64,000 nucleotides of DNA, taken from positions 3,348,001 to 3,412,000 of the forward strand of contig NZ_CP012673.1 of the NCBI RefSeq assembly GCF_002950945.1. Reading direction: 5' to 3'. The position numbers and the translations under genes are program-made. Source of the stretch: Sorangium cellulosum (lineage in GTDB: Bacteria; Myxococcota_A; Polyangia; Polyangiales; Polyangiaceae). The notes beneath the pieces are model-generated. The model worked only from the letters and a program-made list of their open reading frames with translations. It made no database searches and had not been told where the DNA came from. Shown here in pieces: positions 42,272 through 50,743 of the stretch. How positions within the stretch are numbered: the first letter of the stretch is position 1; each line of letters opens with the position of its first letter.

Positions 42272-43096
42272 TCAACTCGCGCCGAGCCAGGCCTCGACTT
42301 GCTCGGTGAACGGCGCCGGGGCGTCGAGCATCAGCCAGTGGCTGGTCCCGGGCAGCACGGCGGTCGAAAGCGCGGGCCTGAGCGCGTGGAGGCTGAACGG
42401 CCACGCGTTCGCGGGGGCGAGGAGGGCGTGGGCGCGCGCGCGGGAGGACGACGACGCGGCGAGGTACCGGTCCAGCGCGCCCACGGCCTCGAACCGGGCG
42501 ATGCTCCGCGACATGCCGACCAGCCGGTCGCGCGGCGTGGCGGCGAGGCGCGCCAGCACCGTCTCCCGCGTCGCGGGCGTGCTGCCCGCGAGCGCCTGGT
42601 CGAACTGCCTGGCGACGGCGTCTCGCCAGCCGTCGGTCTCGAGCGCGGCGAGGTAGGGCGGGATCTGCTGCTCATAGATCTCCGCCGGGAGCTGCGTGAA
42701 GTCGCCGGGCGGGTCCGCGAGCACGAGGCGCGCGACCCGCTCCGGATGCGCGGCCGCGGCGGCGAGCACCACGAGCGCGCCGTAGCTGTGGCCGACGAGC
42801 GCCACGCGGGGCAGGCCGAGCGCGTCGAGGACCGCGAGCACGTCGGCCGCACACGCGGAAGGGGAGTAGTCCACGTCCGGCGGGGCCTCCGACGCGCCGT
42901 GCCCCCGGAGGTCGAGGGCCACGGCGCGGCGCCGGCCGGCGAGGCGGGCGAGCGGCGCGTCCCAGAAGCCGGTGTGACCGACCATCCCGTGAACGAACAC
43001 CGCCGGGAGCGCCTCGCGCGAGGACGCCGGGCCCGCGGCGGGATGGTCGACGACGTGGAGCGCGCCCGCGGGGCCAGCGATCATCGTGGAATGCAT
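42272..43096 (-). CDS. Alpha/beta-hydrolase
   Basis: 274 residues. Family marks: FVHGMVGHTGFWD (oxyanion-hole HG), DLRGHGASEAP, nucleophile elbow GHSYG, LADPPG and the late His in PGTSHWLML. It is an esterase or hydrolase of small esters or amides; the nearest class cannot be told. It is cytoplasmic, with no signal peptide. It probably shares a transcript with the downstream methyltransferase. Confidence 0.9.
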   Translation of the reverse strand: MHSTMIAGPAGALHVVDHPAAGPASSREALPAVFVHGMVGHTGFWDAPLARLAGRRRAVALDLRGHGASEAPPDVDYSPSACAADVLAVLDALGLPRVALVGHSYGALVVLAAAAAHPERVARLVLADPPGDFTQLPAEIYEQQIPPYLAALETDGWRDAVARQFDQALAGSTPATRETVLARLAATPRDRLVGMSRSIARFEAVGALDRYLAASSSSRARAHALLAPANAWPFSLHALRPALSTAVLPGTSHWLMLDAPAPFTEQVEAWLGAS

Positions 43097-43147
43097 GTGC
43101 GCCGGATACCTCGTCTTGCGGTCTGAAGGATCGTGTCGGGCTGCGAG

Positions 43148-43174
43148 GGCCGAGCGTACGCAAGGCGCTCGGCC
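43148..43174. terminator. Strong GC stem-loop, possible terminator
   Basis: A perfect 9-bp stem GGCCGAGCG/CGCTCGGCC with a 9-base loop lies between the end of the DUF2252 gene and the start of the alpha/beta-hydrolase gene. It could end the DUF2252 transcript, but there is no T-tract after it. Confidence 0.4.
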
Positions 43175-43289
43175 GGCGCAACGCGGAGCGCTCCGGGCCG
43201 GCGCCTGCGGGCGAGCGCGGAGCCGCGCTGCGCTCGATCCCGTCGCTGCTCCGGCCGGCGCGAGCTCGCCTCGATCCGGTGCCCTGCCT

Positions 43290-44387
43290 TCACCCCTTCC
43301 GCGCCCGCTCGTACGCCTTCATCCACCGCTTCGCGGTCACCTCGAGGCTCTCCCTGAGCCAGTCGTCGAGCTTGCGGAGGTCGAGCCCGGCGAACGCCTC
43401 GGCGTGCTGGCGCGCGAGCAGGCTCACCTGCACTTCCAGCGCCGCGCGCTGGTCGCGCTTCGCGAGCTTCTCGACGTCCAGCGACGCCCGTCCCAGGCGA
43501 TCGCGGAGCACATAGAGGCTCCGGCCGAGCGGCACCTCGATGTAATAAGGCACGTCGAGGCCCCTCCATATCGACGCCTTGGCCAGCGCGAGCCGGTCCT
43601 CGTCCTCGTGAAGGTAATTGCTCCAGCTCGTCGCCGCGTGGGTCGTCTCCTTGAACTCCAGGAGGCGCAGGCGCGCGCCGTCGCCGCTCCGCTCGCGCGC
43701 GAGCAGCAGGTACCGCTCGAGCCCGCCCGAGCCGCCGGAGTCCCGATCCCGGTGGGCGAGCTCGATCACCTCGAGCTCCATCTGCGGCGCGAGCCGGCCG
43801 AGCGCCTCGCAGAGCTTCTGCCTCGTCCCGTCGGGCACACGCGACAGCTGCAGCGAGGGCTCCTCGAACCGGAACGCCTCGCCCTCGATCCACTTCGCGA
43901 GCTGGCGAGCGTCCCTGGCCGCGACGTCGGGGTACAGCGCCTCGGGGAGCTCGCGCGGCGGCTCGTTGCCCTGGAGGATGTCCTCGTAGAGCTCCATGAG
44001 CTGGGCGAGCGTCTTGCCGTCGTCGAGCAGCAGCCGGAGCGCGGTGAAGTACCGCAGCGCGTCCAGCGCGGCGAGGCCGGGGCCCGAGTCGTCGAGATCG
44101 TTGAACACGTAGCGCGGGCCCACCGTGAACGTGATGACCCCGAAGTTCGCTGGGTGCGGATCGCCGAAGCAGAGGCAGCGCCCGCCGGGCACCTTGCTCC
44201 TGGGGACGTCCAGCAGATCGACGTGCCACGCCTGCGGGAAGCTCCGCATGAAGCGGAGCGGCGAGCGCGACGCGGCCTCCCATTTCTCCTCGAACTCGAG
44301 CGGCTCGACGTGGGGGTTCACCGCCCGGAAGAACGCGCGGGTGAGCGCGGCGACGGGGAGCAGATCGCGCTCTTCTATGGGACGCAT
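43290..44387 (-). CDS. DUF2252 family protein
   Basis: 365 residues. The start at 44387 is fixed by AGAGGAGG 4 bases upstream; longer in-frame starts lack such a site. It shows the DUF2252 core: RFMRSFPQAWH, FGDPHPANFG (like the kinase-fold GDxHxxN), FNDLDDSGPG and a later LEFKETTHAATSW. The family has a protein-kinase-like or aminoglycoside-phosphotransferase-like look but no established reaction. It is monocistronic. Confidence 0.85.
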   Translation of the reverse strand: MRPIEERDLLPVAALTRAFFRAVNPHVEPLEFEEKWEAASRSPLRFMRSFPQAWHVDLLDVPRSKVPGGRCLCFGDPHPANFGVITFTVGPRYVFNDLDDSGPGLAALDALRYFTALRLLLDDGKTLAQLMELYEDILQGNEPPRELPEALYPDVAARDARQLAKWIEGEAFRFEEPSLQLSRVPDGTRQKLCEALGRLAPQMELEVIELAHRDRDSGGSGGLERYLLLARERSGDGARLRLLEFKETTHAATSWSNYLHEDEDRLALAKASIWRGLDVPYYIEVPLGRSLYVLRDRLGRASLDVEKLAKRDQRAALEVQVSLLARQHAEAFAGLDLRKLDDWLRESLEVTAKRWMKAYERARKG

Positions 44388-44538
44388 CGAGCCTCCTCTG
44401 GCCTTACAGGTGACGTGATCGCGGCGATGTTCTCGGTTGCTCCGCGAGCGCGCCACCGCCCGCGCGCAGCTCCCCTAGCTAGCACGCGGGCGGCCTCCGT
44501 GAGGATGGGGTCTTCCGTGAGGGGGGCGGTCCGTCCAC

Positions 44539-46044
44539 CTACGGCGCCGCGGCGGCCACCTCGCACGTGAACGGGGAGAACCCGTCGTACGCCCCGACGA
44601 GCACGGTGTAGACGCCGCTCTCCGGGCAGACGGTCCGCGCCTCGGGGCAGACGCTGCACGCGTCGTCGACCGACGTGATGGCCTCGGCCACCGTGCACCC
44701 CGACGCCGCCGCGCCGTCGCAGACCCGGATCATCGGGTCGCCCGCGCAGACGCCGCCGGAGCAGCCGCAGCCCACGACGAGCGGCTCGCCGGGGGTGCAG
44801 GTCGCGGCCTCGAAGCCGGGCGCGATCGACCAGCCGCAGTCGCGATCCTGGCCCTGGGCGCCGGTGGTGCAGGGCTCGAGCGGCTCGGCGGGGCCCGGCG
44901 GGACGTCCGCGGGGATCGTCACCGGGACCTCGATCGTGTTGTTGTCGTAGTTGCTCTCCGGGAGCGTGTGGTTCGTGTTGACGGAGAGGCGGAGCGTGTA
45001 CTCCCCGGGGGCGACGCCGGTGATGTCGACCCACTGGCAGTCGAGGCCGGCGCCGTAGATGTCGCTCCAGCCGCGCTGGATGCCCTGGAAGCCGCAGTGG
45101 TAGCGCGGCGCGGACGGCGCGCCCGGCGTGCCCACGGACGAGAGGTCCATCAGGCAGAACGCCTGCTTGTGGCCCGTCGCGGCGATCGCGCCCGTCGGAT
45201 CGAGGAGCTCGTACCGGGCGTAGCCCTCGAAGTGGTAGTGGTTGTGGCACGCGGAGAACTCGAAGCCGGAGGTGAGGTTCGGGTCGCCGAGGATCATGTC
45301 GGCGCCGCCGATGTTCGGCGTCTCCGTGCTGAAGTTGAGCAGGCGGCGATCGCCCGCCGCGGCGACGCAGCCCTCCACGATCGCGCAGCTGTCCGCCGGG
45401 AAGACCTGGTGGGAGATGAAGAGGCTCGCCTGCGCCGTTTCCGCGGAGATCGTCAGGTCGGGCAGCGGGCACTCGGCGCCGTCCTCCAGCTGCGTGCACA
45501 TGCCCAGGAAGCCGCTGACACAGCACGTCTGGCCCTCGCCGCAGTCGCTGTCGCTGCTGCACAGGCGGCCCTCGGTCGCGGGGTCCGCCTCCTCGACCTC
45601 GAGCGCGATGTCGAACGCGCCCTGCCGGAGCTCCACGTCTTCCGCGTCGACGCGGAAGCGGAGCGCCACCTGCGTGCGCGAGTCCGGGAACACCTCGAAG
45701 TCCAGGGGGTTCGGCGAGAGGAGCTGCGCCTCGACCGGCTCGATCAGGTTGTCGAGGCCGACGCGCTCGAGCCGCCAGCCCTCCTGCAGGAAGGTGAAGT
45801 AGCTGCCGACCGGCACGTCGGCGCTCAGCGTGGTGCGGTTCGGCTGCTCCTCGGTCTGGAAGAAGAGGGTGCTCGCCGGTCCCTGCACCATCACCACGGC
45901 GTCGCGCAGCCGGTACACGGAGCCCGAGGCCGACGCGCCGGTCAGGCTCATCTCGACCTGCCCCGTCTCCTCCACGCGCCGCTCCTCGGCCACACACCCG
46001 ATCAACGCCGCCAGTCCGACAAGCCCAAGATGCGTCAGCTTCAT
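44539..46044 (-). CDS. Bacterial lysyl oxidase lipoprotein
   Basis: 501 residues from MKLTHLGLVGLAALIGC, a lipoprotein signal with lipobox ALIGC. A Cys-rich region (CSSDSDCGEGQTCCVSGFLGMC) at about 160-185 is typical of myxobacterial surface proteins. Residues about 190-385 match lysyl oxidase: the copper ligands in CHNHYHFEGY (C266, H267, H269, H271), GHKQAFC with K293 and DIYGAGLDCQWVDIT with Y330. In animal enzymes the Lys and Tyr at these places crosslink to the lysyl tyrosylquinone cofactor. The family oxidises lysine amines to aldehydes and makes H2O2. It should act outside the cell, perhaps crosslinking matrix proteins. The C-terminal 100 residues form another Cys-rich segment. Confidence 0.88.
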   Translation of the reverse strand: MKLTHLGLVGLAALIGCVAEERRVEETGQVEMSLTGASASGSVYRLRDAVVMVQGPASTLFFQTEEQPNRTTLSADVPVGSYFTFLQEGWRLERVGLDNLIEPVEAQLLSPNPLDFEVFPDSRTQVALRFRVDAEDVELRQGAFDIALEVEEADPATEGRLCSSDSDCGEGQTCCVSGFLGMCTQLEDGAECPLPDLTISAETAQASLFISHQVFPADSCAIVEGCVAAAGDRRLLNFSTETPNIGGADMILGDPNLTSGFEFSACHNHYHFEGYARYELLDPTGAIAATGHKQAFCLMDLSSVGTPGAPSAPRYHCGFQGIQRGWSDIYGAGLDCQWVDITGVAPGEYTLRLSVNTNHTLPESNYDNNTIEVPVTIPADVPPGPAEPLEPCTTGAQGQDRDCGWSIAPGFEAATCTPGEPLVVGCGCSGGVCAGDPMIRVCDGAAASGCTVAEAITSVDDACSVCPEARTVCPESGVYTVLVGAYDGFSPFTCEVAAAAP

Positions 46045-46381
46045 AAAAACCTTCGATCTCCTTTTCGCCCTACCGAGAGCCTTGATGCTCCGAGGGTGGT
46101 CCATCCTTCACCCGGACAACCGCGATTCTTCGCGGGCGCACGATCACGTCGCGACCGCACGAATCCGCCGCGCACGCCGGCGGAACCGGCTGAAGGCGCC
46201 GCGAGCGCCGCGAGCGCCGCGAGCGCCCCTGCCACACGCCGGCGGGTCCACGCCGCGCGCCGGCTCGGTCTGCTCTACGAAGGCGAGGGCCCCGGGCTTC
46301 CCTGCGATGACGAGCGCGCTCGCCGTCCGGCGGCGGGCGGTGCCAAGTGTCTACTTGACAGTTATAGTGTCTCGATTCAGG
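46045..46381. promoter_or_regulatory. Divergent region, lysyl oxidase / MerR
   Basis: It holds the promoter of the MerR operon: TTGACA at 46355-46360, TATAGT at 46363-46368, and dyads CAAGT/ACTTG (46344-46357) and TGTC/GACA around it, plus two direct AGTGTCT copies. A MerR-type regulator may bind its own promoter here. A 9-bp tandem repeat GCCGCGAGC occurs three times at 46198-46224. No gene is seen. Confidence 0.5.
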
Positions 46382-46858
46382 ATGGTCTTCGTGACGACGT
46401 ACAAGCTCGACGATCTGGCGGGCGAGGCGGGCGTGGCGCCGCGCACGGTGCGCTATTACGTGCAGCGCGGCCTCCTGCCGGCGCCCGAGTTCCGCGGGAA
46501 GGACACCTCCTACGGGCGCGAGCACCTCGCCCGGCTGCGCGCGATCAAGGTCCTCCAGCAGGCGCACTTGCCGCTCGAGGAGATCCAGGCGCGCCTCGCC
46601 GGGGCGAGCCTGGACGAGATCGAGCGCGTCGCCTCGGGGGCGCCGCCGCGCGGGCCCGCGGCGCGCTGCCCCGGCCCGGAGGAGGTGCTCCCGCCGCCCG
46701 CGGGCGCCGGAGCGCCGCGCGGCGAGCGCTGGGAGCGCGTCGAGATCGCCGAGGGCGTGGAGCTCCACGTGCGGAGCGACGCGCCGGAGGGCTCGCGGCG
46801 CATCGCCCTCGATATCGAGTCTCGCTACTCCACCCTTGCCCCGAAAGGCGCGCGATGA
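46382..46858 (+). CDS. MerR-family transcriptional regulator
   Basis: 158 residues; a GTG at 46391 is an alternative start. The N-terminal winged helix is of the MerR type: YKLDDLAGEAGVAPRTVRYYVQRGLLPAPEFRGKDTSYGREHLARLRAIKVLQQAHLPLEEIQARL. The C-terminal half is Pro/Gly-rich and then beta-like (WERVEIAEGVELHV), not a drug-binding or metal-binding domain, and there are no metal-binding cysteines. Its stop overlaps the start of the VIT/VWA gene (ATGA), so the two are co-translated and probably functionally linked. Confidence 0.9.
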   Translation: MVFVTTYKLDDLAGEAGVAPRTVRYYVQRGLLPAPEFRGKDTSYGREHLARLRAIKVLQQAHLPLEEIQARLAGASLDEIERVASGAPPRGPAARCPGPEEVLPPPAGAGAPRGERWERVEIAEGVELHVRSDAPEGSRRIALDIESRYSTLAPKGAR

Positions 46859-49500
46859 ACCCGACCACCGCAGCATTGAAATTGCCGTCGTGTCTACGCT
46901 CTTCGGAGGGCCACCCGGTCCCGCTGCTCGGCGTCTCGCTCTCGGGGGAGGTCCTCGGCGGCGCGGCGCGGCTCGTGGTGCGGCAGCGCTACCGGAACGA
47001 GGAGCGCAAGCCGATCGAGGCCATCTATACGTTCCCGCTCCCGAGCGACGCGACGATCGCGGGCTTCGCGATGGAGTGCGCCGGGCGCAGGCTGGAAGGG
47101 GAGGTCAAGGAGCGGGAGGAGGCGTTCCTGGCCTACGACGAGGCGGTCGCCACGGGGCACGGCGCGGCGCTGCTCGACGAGGAGCGGCCCAACGTGTTCA
47201 CGGCCAGCGTGGGCAACCTCCTGCCCGGGGAGGAGACGGTCGTCGAGGTCGCGTTCGTGCAGGCGCTCCGGGTCGACGACGGGGCGCTGCGGCTCATGAT
47301 CCCGACCCTCGTCGCGCCCCGGTACATCCCGGGCGCGCCTCGGGGAGACCGCACGGCGCACGGCGCCGCGGCGCCGACGGATCTCGTGCCCGACGCCGAC
47401 CGCATCTCCCCCGAGATCGCGCGGGTCGATTACGGCATCAGCCTGGATGTCGTCTTCGATCTCGGGCGCGACGTCGCGATCGAGAGCCCCTCGCACGCCC
47501 TCGCGGTGCGCCGGGAGGCGGGGTACCGGCAGCGCGTCTCCTTCCGGAGCGACGAGGCGGCGCTGGATCGGGACATCGTGCTGCTCGCCGCGGGCGCGCC
47601 CGGGGTGCAGGCGGGCGTCGTGTGCGACCGGCGTCCGGGCCAGGAAGGGACGTTCGCGATCACCGTCGTGCCGGACCTGTTCGACGGCAGGCGGGCCCCC
47701 GCCCGGCGCGATGTGGTGTTCGTGGTCGACGTGTCGGGGTCGATGCAGGGCGAGTCGATCGAGCAGGCGAAACGTGCGCTCCGCCTGTGCCTCCGGCACC
47801 TCGCCGAGGGCGACCGGTTCGGGGTGATCGCCTTCTCGAGCGACTTCCAGGCGCTCTCGCCGGCGCTCGTGCCGTTCACGCAGGGGACGCTCGAGCGCGC
47901 GGACGGGTTCGTCGCGGGCCTCGAGGCGGACGGGGGCACGGAGATGATGCAGCCGCTGGTCGCGGCCGTGGAGATGCTCGACGACGCGGGCCGGGATCGC
48001 GTGATCGTGCTGCTCACGGACGGCCAGGTGGGCAACGAGGCCGCGATCGTGGACCGCGTCGTCGGGCTCGGCGAGGGGGTGCGGGTCTACACGTTCGGCA
48101 TCGGGACGAACGTGAGCGATCTGCTCGTGTATGAGCTCGCGAGGCGGACCGAGGGCGCCGCGGAGTTCATCCACCCGGGCGAGCGGATCGACGAGAAGGT
48201 CACGGCGCAGTTCGCGCGGTCGACGGCGGCCCGGGTCGCCGGGATCGAGGCGCGCTTCGAGGGCGTCGACGCCGGCGAGCTCGCGCCGACCGAGCCGCCC
48301 GCGCTCGTCGACGGCGAGCCGTGGGTGCTTTATGGGCGCTACGGGGCGCCGGGCATGGGGCGGCTGCACCTCCGCGGGAAGCTGCGCGGGGAGGCCTTCC
48401 ACTGCGAGGTGCCGGTCGAGCTCGCGGCGGAGGCTTCCCGGCCGGCGCTCCCGGCGCTGTGGGCGGGCGCGCGGGTGCGGGAGCTCGAGGCGTCGGAGCG
48501 CGCGCTGTCCGGCAAGCGCGCCGAGGCGATGCGCAAGCGCATCGTCAACCTCGCGGTGCGGCACGGGGTGGCGTCGAGGCACGCGTCGTTCGTGGTGATC
48601 GAGCGGCGCACGGGCGATCGGCGGGTCCACGGTCAGCCCGAGGCGCGGCCCGTGCCGGTGAGCGCTCCGGCGGGGTGGGGGATGTCCGGCCAGCGTCGCG
48701 CGGGGCGGGGGGTCACCACGATGGGGGTGGTGTCGCGCGCCGGATCGATCGGGGCGGCGCCGATGTCGATCGGGGCGGCGCCGAGGGCGCTCCGGGCGGC
48801 GATGGCCCCGGGCGGGGGAAGCAAGGGGGCGTCGCCCGTCGCGTTCAGTCCGCCCCAGCCTGCCGGGGTCGTCGGCAGGATCGTCGCCCGGTTGCGCGGG
48901 GCCGACGCGGAGCCGGCGACGGGCGCCGCGCCCATGGCCCCGGCGTCGCCCGCGCCGCAGGCCTGGTCCACGGGCGCCGCGGCCAGCTCGGCGGACACTT
49001 TGGCGACCGGCGGACCCGCGGCGTCGCAGCGCTGGCCCGAGGCGGGGCCGGCGTCTGCGCCGGCGCCGGGCGGCGCCCCCGGAGGGCCGATGTCCCCCGC
49101 GGGCGGCGTGGGGCGCATGTTCGAGGAGCAGCGCGCGTCGGGGCTGTGGGAGAGGGGAGAGGCGACCGATCGCGGGCGGCTCACCAGCACCGCGCTGTGC
49201 CTCTCCGCGTGTCATGAGCAGGGCGTCGACTCGGCTCATCCCGTCTACGGTGCCCAGGTGGCCAAGGCCATCGAGGCGCTCTGCGCGCTGGCGACGTCGC
49301 TCCTCCAGGGCGGCGGCGCCGACGACGAGGTGGCCGCGGCGCTCGCGGCGGCCTACCTCGTCGCGAGCGGGCGGCGGCTGCGGGCGCGGATCCAGGAGGC
49401 CGCGGCGTCCGCCACCTCGGAGGCGGTGCGCGCGCTCGCGGGCGAGCTGGGGGATGCCGGGGCGCTCAAGAGGAGGGTCGAGGCGCTGCGCGGCGCGTGA
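46855..49500 (+). CDS. VIT and von Willebrand A domain protein
   Basis: 881 residues. The VIT domain (about 15-145) has PLLGVSLSGEVLGGAARLVVRQRYRNEE and YTFPLPSDATIAGFAMECAGRRLEG. The VWA domain (about 285-460) has an intact metal site: DVSGS (D292) and LLTDGQVGNE. The pattern is that of inter-alpha-trypsin-inhibitor heavy-chain-like proteins. There is no signal peptide, so it is probably cytoplasmic. Residues about 610-740 are a low-complexity Ala/Gly/Pro stretch, and the C-terminal helical part (about 745-881) is separate. The function is unknown; the family is associated with protein scaffolding. It is coupled by ATGA to the MerR gene. Confidence 0.88.
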   Translation: MNPTTAALKLPSCLRSSEGHPVPLLGVSLSGEVLGGAARLVVRQRYRNEERKPIEAIYTFPLPSDATIAGFAMECAGRRLEGEVKEREEAFLAYDEAVATGHGAALLDEERPNVFTASVGNLLPGEETVVEVAFVQALRVDDGALRLMIPTLVAPRYIPGAPRGDRTAHGAAAPTDLVPDADRISPEIARVDYGISLDVVFDLGRDVAIESPSHALAVRREAGYRQRVSFRSDEAALDRDIVLLAAGAPGVQAGVVCDRRPGQEGTFAITVVPDLFDGRRAPARRDVVFVVDVSGSMQGESIEQAKRALRLCLRHLAEGDRFGVIAFSSDFQALSPALVPFTQGTLERADGFVAGLEADGGTEMMQPLVAAVEMLDDAGRDRVIVLLTDGQVGNEAAIVDRVVGLGEGVRVYTFGIGTNVSDLLVYELARRTEGAAEFIHPGERIDEKVTAQFARSTAARVAGIEARFEGVDAGELAPTEPPALVDGEPWVLYGRYGAPGMGRLHLRGKLRGEAFHCEVPVELAAEASRPALPALWAGARVRELEASERALSGKRAEAMRKRIVNLAVRHGVASRHASFVVIERRTGDRRVHGQPEARPVPVSAPAGWGMSGQRRAGRGVTTMGVVSRAGSIGAAPMSIGAAPRALRAAMAPGGGSKGASPVAFSPPQPAGVVGRIVARLRGADAEPATGAAPMAPASPAPQAWSTGAAASSADTLATGGPAASQRWPEAGPASAPAPGGAPGGPMSPAGGVGRMFEEQRASGLWERGEATDRGRLTSTALCLSACHEQGVDSAHPVYGAQVAKAIEALCALATSLLQGGGADDEVAAALAAAYLVASGRRLRARIQEAAASATSEAVRALAGELGDAGALKRRVEALRGA

Positions 49501-49536
49501 CGGGCTCGCGGGGGACATCCGACACACGCGCCGGCG

Positions 49537-50190
49537 TCACCGCGGATCCGTGGCGCTCCCCGGCCGACCCGGCGCTGCAGCGGTGGTGAGGTACCCCACG
49601 ATCGCGTCCGCGATCGCTCGCCGGAGGGGGCCGTCCTCGACGCCTGGAGGTGGGTCGAGGGCCGCTGCGTGCACGAGCTCCTCGAACATGCGCAGGACGA
49701 CGTAGGTGGCGAGATCGAGATCCGGCTGGACGATCTCCGGCCTGTGGCGCAGCAGCAGGTGCCGCGTGCGCTCGAAGACGGCTCGGCTCGCCGCGCTCAG
49801 CGCGCGCTTTTGCTCCAGCGTCGGCAGGTCGGCGTGGAGGAGCCGCTGCAGCCGCGGCTCCGTCCGGTGGACATCGAGGCTCTTCTGGACGAGCACCTCC
49901 GTCGCCTCTCGCAGCGACGATCCGTCGGCCGCCGCGTCGACCTGCTCGAGGAGCTCTAGCATCTGGCGCACGTGGCGCTCGTGCAGCGCGGTGACGAGGG
50001 CGTCCTTGTCAGGGAAGTACTGGTACACCGACCCGACGCTCACGCCCGCGGTCCTGGCGACCAGGTTCGTGTTCGCCCCGTCGTAGCCGTGCGCGTCGAA
50101 AACGCGAGCTGCAGCCTCGATGATGGCCTCGACGAGGAACCGTGAGCGCGCCTGGCGAGGCTCTTTGCGCGGCTTTCGCGGGCCCTTCAT
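49537..50190 (-). CDS. TetR-family repressor
   Basis: 217 residues from MKGPRKPRKEPRQARSR; an earlier ATG at 50205 is possible. The N-terminal helix-turn-helix is of the TetR type: AIIEAAARVFDAHGYDGANTNLVARTAGVSVGSVYQYFPDKDALVTAL. The C-terminal ligand-binding half is helical. It is divergent from a small membrane methyltransferase with a short dyad between them, so it probably represses that gene. Confidence 0.92.
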   Translation of the reverse strand: MKGPRKPRKEPRQARSRFLVEAIIEAAARVFDAHGYDGANTNLVARTAGVSVGSVYQYFPDKDALVTALHERHVRQMLELLEQVDAAADGSSLREATEVLVQKSLDVHRTEPRLQRLLHADLPTLEQKRALSAASRAVFERTRHLLLRHRPEIVQPDLDLATYVVLRMFEELVHAAALDPPPGVEDGPLRRAIADAIVGYLTTAAAPGRPGSATDPR

Positions 50191-50234
50191 CCCTCCTCCT
50201 CCCAACGCGAGCTTCCGCGGCCTACCGGATCATT

Positions 50235-50247
50235 AGACTCGTAGTCT
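50235..50247. promoter_or_regulatory. Candidate TetR operator
   Basis: AGACT-CGT-AGTCT, a perfect 5-bp inverted repeat with a 3-base centre, lies in the 57-base gap and ends right at the GTG start of the membrane methyltransferase gene. Its position between divergent repressor and target supports an operator role. Confidence 0.55.
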
Positions 50248-50712
50248 GTGAACACCTCGAACGCTCTCGCACACAAGCTGCTCCCGCCGGTCCTCCTCCT
50301 CGTCCTGGTCGCGCTCATCGGGCTGACACACGCCCTGCTGCCACGCCCGTCGCTGGTCCCGGAGCCATACCGTCCCTTCGGCCTTCTGCCGCTCGCGCTC
50401 GGGATCGCCCTGGCGATCGCGGCCCGCGTGCAGTTCGCCCGGGCCAGGACGGAGATCAACACCTTTGCCGAGCCCACACGGCTGGTGACCCGCGGGCTGT
50501 TCCGGCTGTCCAGGAATCCGATGTACCTCGGCATGGGCCTCGCCGCCGTGGGCGCGGCGATGCTGAGCGGCGCAGCGGTGGCGTTCCTGCTCGCGGCCGC
50601 CTTCGTCGCGATCGTCGACCGCTGGTACATCGCGTTCGAGGAGAGACAGCTGCGCAGCCGGTTCGGCGTCACCTACGAGGCCTATGCCCGTTCGACGCGG
50701 CGCTGGATCTGA
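50248..50712 (+). CDS. ICMT-like membrane methyltransferase
   Basis: 154 residues with a GTG start. Three to four membrane spans are visible (about 10-30, 43-62, 95-125). The C-terminal signature is that of the isoprenylcysteine carboxyl methyltransferase/PEMT-like family: LVTRGLFRLSRNPMYLGM and EERQLRSRFGVTYEAYARSTRRWI. Such proteins methylate lipids or hydrophobic small molecules using SAM in the inner membrane. It is probably controlled by the divergent TetR regulator. Confidence 0.88.
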   Translation: MNTSNALAHKLLPPVLLLVLVALIGLTHALLPRPSLVPEPYRPFGLLPLALGIALAIAARVQFARARTEINTFAEPTRLVTRGLFRLSRNPMYLGMGLAAVGAAMLSGAAVAFLLAAAFVAIVDRWYIAFEERQLRSRFGVTYEAYARSTRRWI

Positions 50713-50743
50713 CCATGGCCGCCGCGCGAGCCGCGGATCACGT

